Source: Gracilibacillus sp. YIM 98692 (lineage in GTDB: Bacteria; Bacillota; Bacilli; Bacillales; Amphibacillaceae). From it: DNA of 44,614 bases. Location: assembly GCF_010993965.1 (NCBI RefSeq), contig NZ_WIXM01000031.1, forward strand, positions 1-44,614, read 5' to 3'. The position numbers were made by a program, and so were the translations under genes. The notes beneath the pieces are model-generated. The model saw only the letters and a program-made list of their open reading frames with translations, did no database searches and was not told where the DNA came from. Below are positions 27,066-35,772 of this stretch, in pieces. How positions within the stretch are numbered: the first letter of the stretch is position 1; every line of letters starts with the position of its first letter.

Positions 27066-27085
27066 ATAAGAGAAGAAAGTATAAA

Positions 27086-27636
27086 GTTGTGCGTAATATC
27101 CATAAAATATGACACAACTTAATGTGTCTTTCAACTATTCTTCCGAAGCTGAGTGCAAAGAATCGCTTCGGCAAGATACTTCGCTTTCCGCGGACACGGC
27201 CTCAGCCAGGGAACTACTTGAAATAACTTCTTTGCTCCCTTGCACCGAGGAAACCTACTTCGAAGCGATACTAGAAGACACAGGTGCATCACGGGGTCTT
27301 CGGACACGTGTTGTTTCAGCAGGAGTCTTCGTATCTTACCTACGCTAGTAGTGATGTTCTGATTTTCAAATGAATCAAGCTTGTGAAATCAGTGATCCAT
27401 GGAAATCTCTCACTCGAACAGAAAACCACACGAAGCTACGGAAAAATGCGAGATTCCTGTGGGAAAGGAACAGTCTGAAGACCCCGCAGCGAGCGTCTTT
27501 TGCTCGTGAGGAGGCTGAAGCGTTCCCCACGGAAAGCGAGTGTTTTTCCGTAGCGCCAATTAAGCACTAATCGTGAAACAAGTGAGAAGAAAAATCACTA
27601 ATTTATGTCGCAATTTGTTCTACTGCGAACTGTAGC
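27086..27636. repeat. Apparently full-length (~550 bp) palindromic intergenic repeat element, copy B
   Basis: Left end cgtaatatccataaaatatg then acacaac; right end ttatgtcgcaatttgttcta then ctgcgaac. The left module (27175-27310) is nearly identical to copy A. The right module is a clean long hairpin: GCTACGGAAAAA (27434-27445) pairs with TTTTTCCGTAGC (27543-27554), with further pairing of GCGAG..TCC against GGAAAGCGAG inside. Short open frames across it have no ribosome sites or recognisable products. It fills the 650-base gap between yfkD and the MscS gene. Confidence 0.75.
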
Positions 27637-27700
27637 TTGTCAGAAAAATTATTAGGGTTTGGGCGGATTTTGACTGAAATATGGATTGGTTCTGAACCTA

Positions 27701-28552
27701 TCAGGATTGTCTCATATCAATATGCTGCTCGGCCATTTGTATTTTATTCTGATACATGTGTTCTGCGATAATTCTGCGTGTTTCTTTAGCTGCTGTAAAA
27801 TATTCGTCATCAATACATAATCCAGTTATTGTATACTTATAACCTCGGTAATGATCATTTACAGATGACATTCCATAAACCGTAAAGGCTTCAGCAGGCG
27901 CACCTGAGATGTCCTTTAGTAAGTACGGGTATAGTTCATCATTTAACTGTTCACAAATTTCTTCTAATACTTGAAATACTTTTTTAGGATTTTCATAAAA
28001 GCTAGTTGTAACATGCTCAATCACACGCATTTTTTCAATATTATAATTCTCAATCGTGTTCACTTGTCCATTACTGATTGTTAACAATACTCCAGACCAT
28101 TGCCTCACTTTAAGAAAACGTAAACCTACCTCCTCAACAGTCCCTGAAAACGTGTTATTTACCTTAATCCAATCACCTTGTTCTAATTGCTTCTCATATA
28201 AAAGAAAAACACCAGCTAATAAATCCTTGATCAAACTCTGTGCACCAAAACCGAGAATAATACCTAGTACACCAGCACCAGCAAGAATACTGCCAACTTC
28301 TATGCCATAAACAGTGAATGCATAGATAATATAACCAAATGTTGCAGCATACCGAATTATTGAATTTAGCATCGATTCAATTGTACGTTCTTTTTTCTCT
28401 GTTAAAAAATTGGTTTTTTTGAAAAACGTATGAATAACTTTTTTCGCGATTAGGACAATAGCTAATGTAACGATTGCGCCAATAACTAAATTAATAAGGT
28501 TATTTTCCAAAAAATATGTGTTGAAAAATGATTTTATATTTTCCCATGACAT
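27701..28552 (-). CDS. MscS family small-conductance mechanosensitive channel (YfkC-like)
   Basis: A membrane channel of the MscS family that releases solutes on hypo-osmotic shock. Three N-terminal helices are predicted; the pore helix region is GSILAGAGVLGIILGFGAQSLIKDLLAG, the characteristic glycine/alanine-rich MscS signature. The beta domain follows (YEKQLEQGDWIKVNNTFSGTVEEVGLR). The frame is open to a TTG at 28579, but GGAGGT is placed for the ATG at 28552, giving 283 residues, close to YfkC. The cytoplasmic C-terminus is short. It is convergent with yfkD. Confidence 0.9.
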   Translation of the reverse strand: MSWENIKSFFNTYFLENNLINLVIGAIVTLAIVLIAKKVIHTFFKKTNFLTEKKERTIESMLNSIIRYAATFGYIIYAFTVYGIEVGSILAGAGVLGIILGFGAQSLIKDLLAGVFLLYEKQLEQGDWIKVNNTFSGTVEEVGLRFLKVRQWSGVLLTISNGQVNTIENYNIEKMRVIEHVTTSFYENPKKVFQVLEEICEQLNDELYPYLLKDISGAPAEAFTVYGMSSVNDHYRGYKYTITGLCIDDEYFTAAKETRRIIAEHMYQNKIQMAEQHIDMRQS

Positions 28553-28703
28553 AAATAAAGACCTCCATTTTGTCCTCAAACCGTGTATATTATATCACGA
28601 GTACAGGTGGAAGAAAATAAATCTAGACATTACGTCATTAATCCTTTAGCATGGTAAAGGGATTTAAGTACAAGGCGAAATCAAACACAGAAAGAGGGGC
28701 AAC

Positions 28704-28859
28704 ATGATGAGTGAAAGTAATAAAATTACACAATTAAAAGTACAACTGGAAAGGTTCATGGATCAACTTGATGGATTGGATCCAGAGAAAACGTCCATAG
28801 AAGATGTGGATCAGTTAATTCAAATGATAGAAAAAATAGAGAAAGATTTAACAAGATAA
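28704..28859 (+). CDS. SE1561-family small protein, 51 aa
   Basis: A 51-residue, fully helical, acidic protein (MMSESNKITQLKVQLERFMD then QLDGLDPEKTSIEDVDQLIQ) ending KIEKDLTR. The pattern of a heptad-like first helix, LDPEKTSIEDVDQLI and a second helix matches the SE1561 family of Firmicutes. AGAGGGG precedes two consecutive ATG codons; the second may be used. It lies 18 bases before the antiporter gene and may share its transcript. Function unknown. Confidence 0.75.
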   Translation: MMSESNKITQLKVQLERFMDQLDGLDPEKTSIEDVDQLIQMIEKIEKDLTR

Positions 28860-28877
28860 AAGGGGAAAACGAGAAGA

Positions 28878-30185
28878 ATGGAATGGGTAGTCGTTATATC
28901 TGTCTTAGCAATGATATTGTTAAGTTTATTTAAAGTACACGTTATTTTCGCTATTATTATTGCAGCAATTGTTGCCGGTTTAATGGCTGGCATGAATGTG
29001 CAAGATACGGTTGCAATGTTAATTGATGGGATGGGCGGACAAGCTAGTACAGCACTGAGCTATATTTTGCTTGGGGTATTTGCCGCCATGATCAGCTATA
29101 CAGGAATTACAACATTATTAGTGCGATCCTTAATACGCGTGTTAACAGGGAAGAAAACTATGCTTGTATTAGCTATTGCCGGGATCGCATCACTGTCACA
29201 AAACTTGGTACCAGTACACATCGCATTTATTCCTATTTTAATTCCGCCATTATTAAAAGTATTTGATCAAATGAAGTTAGACCGCCGAGCGGTTGCAACA
29301 GCTTTAACATTTGGTTTAAAAGCACCTTATGTGATGATTCCATTTGGATTTGGTTTATTATTTCATCAAACCATTCAAAATGGAATGGGAAGTAACGGTG
29401 TGCAAATTGGCACAAGTGAGGTTGCTCTTTCCTTACTCATACCAGGCAGCGGAATGATTATTGGTTTACTTATTGCAGTATTGGTCACATACAGAAGAAA
29501 TCGCGAGCCAAAACAAGTTTTAGAGATGGATTCGTTCCAACAAAGTCATCAAACCACTGAAATCACTTTTAACCGAACACATCTCATCACTATTTTTGCT
29601 ATAGTTATTGCCTTGATTGTACAGTTATATACAGAAAGTCTAGTAATTGGTGCATTAGCTGGTGTTATATGTATGATTTTATTCTTTGCTGTTCCACTTA
29701 AGCAAGGAGATGCTTTTGTACAACAAGGGGTAGGCATGATGGGATCTATTGCCTTTGTCATGTTAGTAGCAGCAGGGTTTGGTCATATATTAACAGAAAC
29801 AGGCGCAGTGGATGCATTAGTGGGATCCTCTTCTGATATGTTAGCGAGCCATAAAGCGCTTATTGCCCTTATTTTATTATTAGTTGGTTTATTGATCACC
29901 ATTGGTATTGGTTCATCTTTCGGAACAATCCCCATTATTTCGGCGTTGTATGTGCCTATTTGTTTAGCAGCAGGTTTTTCACCAATGGCCATTGCAGCGT
30001 TAATTGGTACATCAGGAGCATTAGGTGATGCCGGTTCACCAGCATCTGATAGTACATTAGGTCCAACTTCTGGATTAAGTGCAGATGGGAAGCATCATCA
30101 TATTTGGGATACCTGTGTGCCAACCTTTTTACACTTTAATATTCCATTGTTTATTTTTGGGTGGATTGCAAGTATTATTCTGTAA
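28878..30185 (+). CDS. YuiF-like Na+/H+ antiporter family (NhaC/ion-transporter superfamily) permease
   Basis: An integral membrane transporter, 435 residues with about eleven or twelve helices. It has the N-terminal Na_H_antiport_2 region followed by the antiporter core. ASLSQNLVPVHIAFIPILIPPLL and GTSGALGDAGSPASDSTLGPTSGLSADGKHHHIWDTC (in two parts) are typical of YuiF and its relatives. Members are annotated as sodium/proton antiporters or amino-acid permeases; the sequence does not decide. In a salt-adapted organism a sodium-coupled role is plausible. It starts 18 bases after the SE1561-family gene. Confidence 0.85.
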   Translation: MEWVVVISVLAMILLSLFKVHVIFAIIIAAIVAGLMAGMNVQDTVAMLIDGMGGQASTALSYILLGVFAAMISYTGITTLLVRSLIRVLTGKKTMLVLAIAGIASLSQNLVPVHIAFIPILIPPLLKVFDQMKLDRRAVATALTFGLKAPYVMIPFGFGLLFHQTIQNGMGSNGVQIGTSEVALSLLIPGSGMIIGLLIAVLVTYRRNREPKQVLEMDSFQQSHQTTEITFNRTHLITIFAIVIALIVQLYTESLVIGALAGVICMILFFAVPLKQGDAFVQQGVGMMGSIAFVMLVAAGFGHILTETGAVDALVGSSSDMLASHKALIALILLLVGLLITIGIGSSFGTIPIISALYVPICLAAGFSPMAIAALIGTSGALGDAGSPASDSTLGPTSGLSADGKHHHIWDTCVPTFLHFNIPLFIFGWIASIIL

Positions 30186-30242
30186 GCTTTCAGTATAAGG
30201 TCACTTTTTTTGATTAAACTATTGGTAAAAAAGGTGATCAAT

Positions 30243-31034
30243 ATGAATAGACGGATAATCGTAATATTTTCTCTACTGTTGCTCAGCTTATTACCTTTAC
30301 AAGTTTCTGCTGAAGGTTATGGTTGGGGCTATAAAAAAGCAACAAATCATGAGCAGCCAGATGTAGGCATGTATAAACCTATATTAGATAAATACAATGG
30401 CTATTATGTTGATGAGTCAGGCGATAAACATATTTATTTAACGTTTGATAATGGTTATGAGGCAGGGTACACGGAACAAATTCTAGATGTATTAAAAGAA
30501 AAACAAGTTCCTGCAACCTTTTTCTTAACCGGTCATTATATAGATGATCAAAAGAATTTGGTAAAAAGAATGTTACAGGATGGTCATATTATAGGAAACC
30601 ACTCTAATGGTCATAAAGATTTTACGAAACTGACTAAAGCTGAACTTGCAGCAGATCTAGAATCACTAACAAAAAAAATAAAAAGCGTTAGTGATAAGGC
30701 TGTTGTTCAATATGTACGACCACCTAGCGGTACCTTTAGTGAAAAGTCTCTTCAATGGGCGAATGAATTGGGATATACTCATATCTTTTGGTCGTTGGCG
30801 TTTGTCGATTGGAATCAAGGATCGGAAAAAGGATGGCGCCATGCCTATAACGAAGTGATGAATCAAATTCATCCAGGTGCTATTATTCTTATGCATACTG
30901 TTTCCCAAGATAATGCAGATGCTTTAGAATCGCTTATTAATGACTTGAGACAACAAGGTTATACATTCAAAAGTTTAGATGATTTAATGATGAAAGAACT
31001 ATTGCCAAAACCGATCATAGGTTATAGCAGATAA
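30243..31034 (+). CDS. pdaA: Polysaccharide deacetylase PdaA (muramic delta-lactam synthesis)
   Basis: An exported N-acetylmuramic acid deacetylase of the carbohydrate esterase 4 fold, needed to form muramic delta-lactam in spore cortex and so for germination. A signal peptide (RRIIVIFSLLLLSLLPLQ) ends near VSA at residue 23. Motif 1 is LTFDNGYEAGYT (catalytic Asp), motif 2 is GNHSNGHKDFTK (metal histidines), motif 3 is VRPPSGTFSEKSL, motif 4 is FWSLAFVDWNQGS and motif 5 is ILMHTVSQDNADAL. The frame opens at 30210, but AAAGGTGATC serves the ATG at 30243, giving 263 residues, the length of B. subtilis PdaA. It implies a spore-forming host. Confidence 0.93.
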   Translation: MNRRIIVIFSLLLLSLLPLQVSAEGYGWGYKKATNHEQPDVGMYKPILDKYNGYYVDESGDKHIYLTFDNGYEAGYTEQILDVLKEKQVPATFFLTGHYIDDQKNLVKRMLQDGHIIGNHSNGHKDFTKLTKAELAADLESLTKKIKSVSDKAVVQYVRPPSGTFSEKSLQWANELGYTHIFWSLAFVDWNQGSEKGWRHAYNEVMNQIHPGAIILMHTVSQDNADALESLINDLRQQGYTFKSLDDLMMKELLPKPIIGYSR

Positions 31035-31065
31035 GAGAGAGCTTCGTTTAGAAGCTCTCTCTTAT
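31031..31065. terminator. Bidirectional terminator shared by pdaA and ppk
   Basis: ATAAGAGAGAGCTTC and GAAGCTCTCTCTTAT form a perfect 15-bp stem with a five-base loop. The pdaA stop codon lies in the left arm and the ppk stop codon in the right arm. The T-rich tracts are weak (ttattcttc on the plus strand, ttatctgctat on the minus strand). Confidence 0.75.
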
Positions 31066-33158
31066 TCTTCATCATCTAATACTTGATAGGCCATATCGAA
31101 TAAAGTGAGTTGACTATCGATCAAATGTTTTTTTGATTCATTTTTAACATGAGAGTATGAGCCGTCAGGGTTTTGAATTCTCATTTTGGCAGTGTCTTGA
31201 AGCAAAATTTCTAATATGTTTAGAATTCTATTTTTTATACGTCCTTCAAATATTGGAAACATTAGTTCTACGCGCTTCACCATATTTCTTGTCATCAGGT
31301 CGGCAGAAGATAAAAACAGCTTTTCTTCTCCATTATGATGGAAATAATAAATACGACTATGTTCCAAAAAACGTCCAACAATACTTTTCACCCGGATATT
31401 ATCGCTAATTCCCTCCATACCTGATTTTAAACAACAAATACCTCTGATGATTAAATCGATTTCTATTCCTACTTGAGAAGCTTCATAAAACTTTTGAATA
31501 ACAGGTTTATCTGTTAAAGAGTTCATCTTAGCAATAATTCGCCCATTACCATGTTTGTTATGATAATCAATTTCAGCATCAATATACCGTATAATATCAT
31601 TACGAATATCAAATGGAGACATAGAAAGGTGATGGAAACGTGGCTTTTCCGTATAACCACTTAAGTAGTTAAAAAAATGGGTAGCATCCATTCCAAATTT
31701 TCTTTTCACAGTTAAATAAGACATATCTGTGTAAAATTTAGCCGTTTGATCATTGTAGTTGCCTGTACCTAAATGGACAACTCTTTCCACTCCGCCTTCA
31801 GTTCGGCGAACAACAAGGGTGATTTTACTATGTGTTTTTAATGAGATCATCCCATAAATAACATGACATCCAGCTTTTTCTAATTCCTTGGCCCATTGTA
31901 CGTTGTTCTCTTCATCAAATCGAGCCTTTAATTCAACAAGTACCGTTACTTGCTTGCCATTTTCAGCTGCCCGCTTCAATCCATCAATAATAGGGGAGTC
32001 ACCACTAACACGATATAATGTTTGTTTAATTGCTAAGACATCGGGATCATCCGCAACTTCTCTTATTAAGTCAATAACCGGCTCAAAGGATTCGTATGGA
32101 TGGTGTAAAAATAGATCACGTTTCCGAACCGCTTCATATACATTTTCATCTTCATGAATATCTTGTGGCGGTTGCGGGATTAGCGTTTGAAAAATAAGAT
32201 GCTCGTAATCCTTTTTTACATGACTATAAAAATCAGATAAGAAAGTTAGATCTAATGGACCATCCACGATATATAAATCTTTATGGTGAATTTCTAATGC
32301 ATGCAATAGAAAATCGACCATTTGAGGATCCCTTTGTTTACCTTCAACTTCAAGACGTACTGCTGCGCCCCATTTACGCTTTTTTAGTTCTTTTTCAATT
32401 TCTTTTAATAAATCTCTCGCACCTTCTTCATGAATTGTCATATCAGCATTCCGTGTAATACGGAAGGTGGTAATCGATTTGACATGGTATCCTTGAAAAA
32501 ACTTCCCAATAAAATGGCTTATTAAATCCTCTAAAAGGACATAATGGTGCTTGTCATTTACTTGTATAAACCGGTCCAAAAGAGCAGGGACTTGAACAAT
32601 CGCTGTTTTTAGCTTTTCGACATCAATATCATACATGTCTTCTAATTGAACAGCGAGGTTGACAGATTTATTTAACAGCATAGGAAAGGCTCTATAAGCA
32701 TCAATTGCCATTGGAGTTAAAACAGGATATATTTGCTCATCAAAATAAGTTTCCAATTCATTAATTTGAGAGCTTGTCAGACTTTCGATTGGCAAAATAC
32801 ATATATCTTCTTCTTTTAATGGTGAAGTTAATTGTTTATAAATGGAATATTGTTGCTCGACCAATTCATGGTTTGTTTTCGATATTTTGGAAAGCTGCTC
32901 TTTTGGGGTTAACCCAGACTTATTGTCTTTACGGTTAAAACCGGCTTTAACCTGATCCTTTAGTCCAGCCACTCTCACCATAAAGAATTCATCTAGATTA
33001 GAAGAAAAAATAGATAAAAAACGCAGTCTCTCTAATAAAGGATTCCTTATATCATCGGCTTCTTCCATTACACGTTTATTAAAAGAAAGCCAGCTGAGTT
33101 CTCTATTATTATAGTAGGCAGGAAGACCTAATTCCTTTTTATCTTTTGTTGTTGTCAT
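31062..33158 (-). CDS. ppk: Polyphosphate kinase 1
   Basis: Makes inorganic polyphosphate from ATP (and the reverse), 698 residues, the normal size. The N-terminal domain begins NRELSWLSFNKRVMEEA, and the head domain follows. The catalytic core has IKQTLYRVSGDSPII, the ARFDEENNVQWAKELEKAG block and the phosphohistidine region VHLGTGNYNDQTAKFYTDMS. A second conserved histidine lies in the C-terminal half (RFLEHSRIYYFHHNGE). AAGGATG precedes the ATG. It follows ppx on the same strand with an 82-base gap, forming a polyphosphate synthesis and breakdown operon. Confidence 0.96.
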   Translation of the reverse strand: MTTTKDKKELGLPAYYNNRELSWLSFNKRVMEEADDIRNPLLERLRFLSIFSSNLDEFFMVRVAGLKDQVKAGFNRKDNKSGLTPKEQLSKISKTNHELVEQQYSIYKQLTSPLKEEDICILPIESLTSSQINELETYFDEQIYPVLTPMAIDAYRAFPMLLNKSVNLAVQLEDMYDIDVEKLKTAIVQVPALLDRFIQVNDKHHYVLLEDLISHFIGKFFQGYHVKSITTFRITRNADMTIHEEGARDLLKEIEKELKKRKWGAAVRLEVEGKQRDPQMVDFLLHALEIHHKDLYIVDGPLDLTFLSDFYSHVKKDYEHLIFQTLIPQPPQDIHEDENVYEAVRKRDLFLHHPYESFEPVIDLIREVADDPDVLAIKQTLYRVSGDSPIIDGLKRAAENGKQVTVLVELKARFDEENNVQWAKELEKAGCHVIYGMISLKTHSKITLVVRRTEGGVERVVHLGTGNYNDQTAKFYTDMSYLTVKRKFGMDATHFFNYLSGYTEKPRFHHLSMSPFDIRNDIIRYIDAEIDYHNKHGNGRIIAKMNSLTDKPVIQKFYEASQVGIEIDLIIRGICCLKSGMEGISDNIRVKSIVGRFLEHSRIYYFHHNGEEKLFLSSADLMTRNMVKRVELMFPIFEGRIKNRILNILEILLQDTAKMRIQNPDGSYSHVKNESKKHLIDSQLTLFDMAYQVLDDEE

Positions 33159-33240
33159 TAGTTATCATCCTTTTTCACAGACTACTATCTATCATAACGC
33201 TAAAACAAGGAAGATTTGTTAAAATAATGTAAATTTTGTA

Positions 33241-34794
33241 TTAATTTATTGTAAACTTGTTCTTAGCAGTAGTGCAAGTAAAAACTAACTCGATGTTGGT
33301 TTTAGCAGCTTTTTCAAGATGCTTTTTTTGCTTCTCAGCTTGGTATTCCTCAGGCATCCAGTCACCCTCACAAGAAAGCTCTAACCAAAGTTTGCTGTTT
33401 TTCATATATGGATGAATATCCTTTACTATTTGCCGTTTTGTAGCGTCTAAGCAATAGGAAAACTTTAATAAAGCACCAAGTCGTTTTAATTTTTTTCGTT
33501 CTTCCTTTAAAAACCAAGATTTATATGGGTGGATAAATTGTTTAAAGACAGTTTTATTTTTATAGGAAGCAATAAGGGCTAACATTAAACGTTCTTTATG
33601 TGTGAGGCCATCTATCGTTCGATTGGCTAGCAAATAGAAAGTGTGTTGAGCACTTGATTCAGCGTCAATATAAGCTCCTAAATGACATAAGTAACTAGCT
33701 CGTTTTAAAAGTTCCCAATCTTGTTTGTTTAAGTGAATAAGTCCATTTTCCTTCAAGAAGTCAAATAAATTTCTCGTTAAATATTGTACATGGAAAATTT
33801 GCTTTGGTACTAGGTCATAGTCATTAATCAACTCTTGGATGCTATCTTCTAGAACATTGGGGAAAATGACAGATCCCATTTCCTTTGACAATTGCTCGTA
33901 AAAAACTCCGTCGCGAAGCCCTTTTCGACTAAGAATGAAGCAATCAGCCTGTACGGTTTGATAAAGTGTATGAAACACTTCAATGGCAGGAATGATCGTG
34001 TCAGCCCTGTCCTTTGATAGACCTTCGACTTTTGGTAACTTCGATGGTTTGAGAGATGTTAAATAATGACTAACTCTTTGAATATCCTCATCGAACATTT
34101 TATATTGGTGAAGGCCTGCTAATGGGTATCGTTTCATGTTTTGGTCAATTTGAACGAGATTTCGTGCACTTCCTCCGATAGCAATAATAGGAACTTCTTT
34201 GGCAACTAGCCATGACAAAGTGCGAAACTGTTTGGACAAATATAGATGTAATTTTTGTAATTCCTCTTCCGTTGGAGTTTCCTTTTGAAAGAAGCTCTTC
34301 AATGTTAACGCGCCAAACGGAAAGCTATGGCAGGCAACTAATTCTCGTTCTTCAAAATAGGTTACTTCTGTACTGCCGCCGCCGATATCTACTGTTATAC
34401 CAGTATGAATAGAAGTGGAATTAACGACAGCAAGATAGCCATAATAAGCTTCTTCTTCTTCAGATAATATTTTCATTTTAAAACCGGTTTTTTCCTTTAC
34501 TTTGGCTTGAATCTCACTTTGATTCTTTGCTTGCCGAACGGTAGCTGTTGCGACACATTCCACCTGCTCAAGCGCGTAATTATTCAAAACATCGTGAAAG
34601 CTATTTAACGTGGTAATTAGTCGCTTAACTCCGTTTTCCGTTAAATAATGATCAGTGTCTAAAAATGTTCTTAATCTTGCAACTGCTTTTACGTTTTCTA
34701 CTTCCTTTAAACGCCCGCCTTTTTCTCTTAGATATATGACGAGTCGCATAGTATTAGAACCAATGTCTATAATAGCGTAATACTGCTTATTCAT
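33241..34794 (-). CDS. ppx: Exopolyphosphatase, Ppx/GppA family
   Basis: Hydrolyses terminal phosphates of polyphosphate, or pppGpp in GppA relatives. The ASKHA-fold phosphate-binding motifs are YAIIDIGSNTMRLVIY near the start and TGITVDIGGGSTEVTYFE near residue 130, with ECVATATVRQAKN and IAIGGSARNL between and after. The C-terminal half is an HD-like helical region (LCHLGAYID, LANRTIDGLTHKER). The frame is open three codons further up, but AAGGTGAT is placed for the ATG at 34794, giving 517 residues. It is the first gene of the ppx-ppk pair. Choosing Ppx over GppA relies on the ppk neighbour. Confidence 0.93.
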   Translation of the reverse strand: MNKQYYAIIDIGSNTMRLVIYLREKGGRLKEVENVKAVARLRTFLDTDHYLTENGVKRLITTLNSFHDVLNNYALEQVECVATATVRQAKNQSEIQAKVKEKTGFKMKILSEEEEAYYGYLAVVNSTSIHTGITVDIGGGSTEVTYFEERELVACHSFPFGALTLKSFFQKETPTEEELQKLHLYLSKQFRTLSWLVAKEVPIIAIGGSARNLVQIDQNMKRYPLAGLHQYKMFDEDIQRVSHYLTSLKPSKLPKVEGLSKDRADTIIPAIEVFHTLYQTVQADCFILSRKGLRDGVFYEQLSKEMGSVIFPNVLEDSIQELINDYDLVPKQIFHVQYLTRNLFDFLKENGLIHLNKQDWELLKRASYLCHLGAYIDAESSAQHTFYLLANRTIDGLTHKERLMLALIASYKNKTVFKQFIHPYKSWFLKEERKKLKRLGALLKFSYCLDATKRQIVKDIHPYMKNSKLWLELSCEGDWMPEEYQAEKQKKHLEKAAKTNIELVFTCTTAKNKFTIN

Positions 34795-34881
34795 TTCTAT
34801 CACCTTGTCTTTTGTTGAGTGTTTTGTTTTAGTATATCATAGTAGATAGAAAATTCAGACAAGCAAAAAGGATGTGTGATA

Positions 34882-35757
34882 ATGGAATGGGAGAAACAGA
34901 TTAAGCTTAATACTCCTTATGACTTTGACTATGCGCTAAGCAGATTAGCGTTTGATACACTAAATCAAGTAGATTTATTAAATAAACAAGTGACGATACC
35001 GATACGGTTTGAGAACAATAAAACAACAGTGACTGTTCAGTCGATTGGAACCATTCATCAACCTTTGTTTAAAGTCAAAGGGAAAGATCGTGATAAACAA
35101 CTTGACATACAAAAGCAAGTAAACGGTATTTTTGCTTGGGATCAAGATTTAGCAACAGTGAAAAGCTTTTTTGCATCATCTAGTATAGACAAATTATTTA
35201 AAAAGTTTCCATATACTCCTATTGTTCGTGAATTTGATTTGTTCGGCAGTTTAATGAAGACGATTATCCATCAACAATTAAATATGTCCTTTGCCCAAAC
35301 CTTAACAAGTCGTTTTGTTGAAAAGTATGGTGAGAAATATCAAGGAGTCTGGTTTTATCCGACGGCAGAGCAAGTGGCTAGCATACCATATGAAGATTTA
35401 CAGAAGATGCAGTTTAGTCGACGTAAAGCAGAATATGTGGTGGATACTGCTAAGCTAGTGGCAGACGGATCCATAAATTTCATTTCACTATCATCTCAAA
35501 CCAATGATGAAATAATCGCACAACTAACCAAAGTGAGAGGGATTGGAGCATGGACTGTGCAAAATTGGTTGATGTTCGGTCTTGGAAGAAAAGATTTATT
35601 TCCTGTTAGTGATATCGGTATCCTCAATGCATTGCGCTATGATAAGGGGTTTGAACATAAACCAAGTAAAGATACTGTGTACGAATGGAGTAAAGAATGG
35701 TCTCCATACCGTTCTTATGCTGCGATGACATTGTGGCGAAGTATAGAAGACCAATAA
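34882..35757 (+). CDS. DNA-3-methyladenine glycosylase, AlkA type
   Basis: A base-excision repair glycosylase that removes alkylated bases from DNA, 291 residues. An N-terminal AlkA-like region precedes the HhH-GPD domain. The hairpin is LTKVRGIGAWTVQNWLMFGLG and the catalytic aspartate follows in DLFPVSDIGILNALRY. LFGSLMKTIIHQQLNMSFAQTL is the usual first helix of the HhH-GPD fold. GTG at 34876 is possible, but AAAAAGGA suits the ATG at 34882. It is divergent from ppx. No adaptive-response regulator is nearby. Confidence 0.9.
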   Translation: MEWEKQIKLNTPYDFDYALSRLAFDTLNQVDLLNKQVTIPIRFENNKTTVTVQSIGTIHQPLFKVKGKDRDKQLDIQKQVNGIFAWDQDLATVKSFFASSSIDKLFKKFPYTPIVREFDLFGSLMKTIIHQQLNMSFAQTLTSRFVEKYGEKYQGVWFYPTAEQVASIPYEDLQKMQFSRRKAEYVVDTAKLVADGSINFISLSSQTNDEIIAQLTKVRGIGAWTVQNWLMFGLGRKDLFPVSDIGILNALRYDKGFEHKPSKDTVYEWSKEWSPYRSYAAMTLWRSIEDQ

Positions 35758-35772
35758 AACACTTCTTTAAAG

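Noticed and set aside
27109-27570. Open frames of 79 and 66 codons inside repeat copy B
   Set aside because: They lie in the palindromic repeat, lack ribosome sites, and copy A does not keep the frames.
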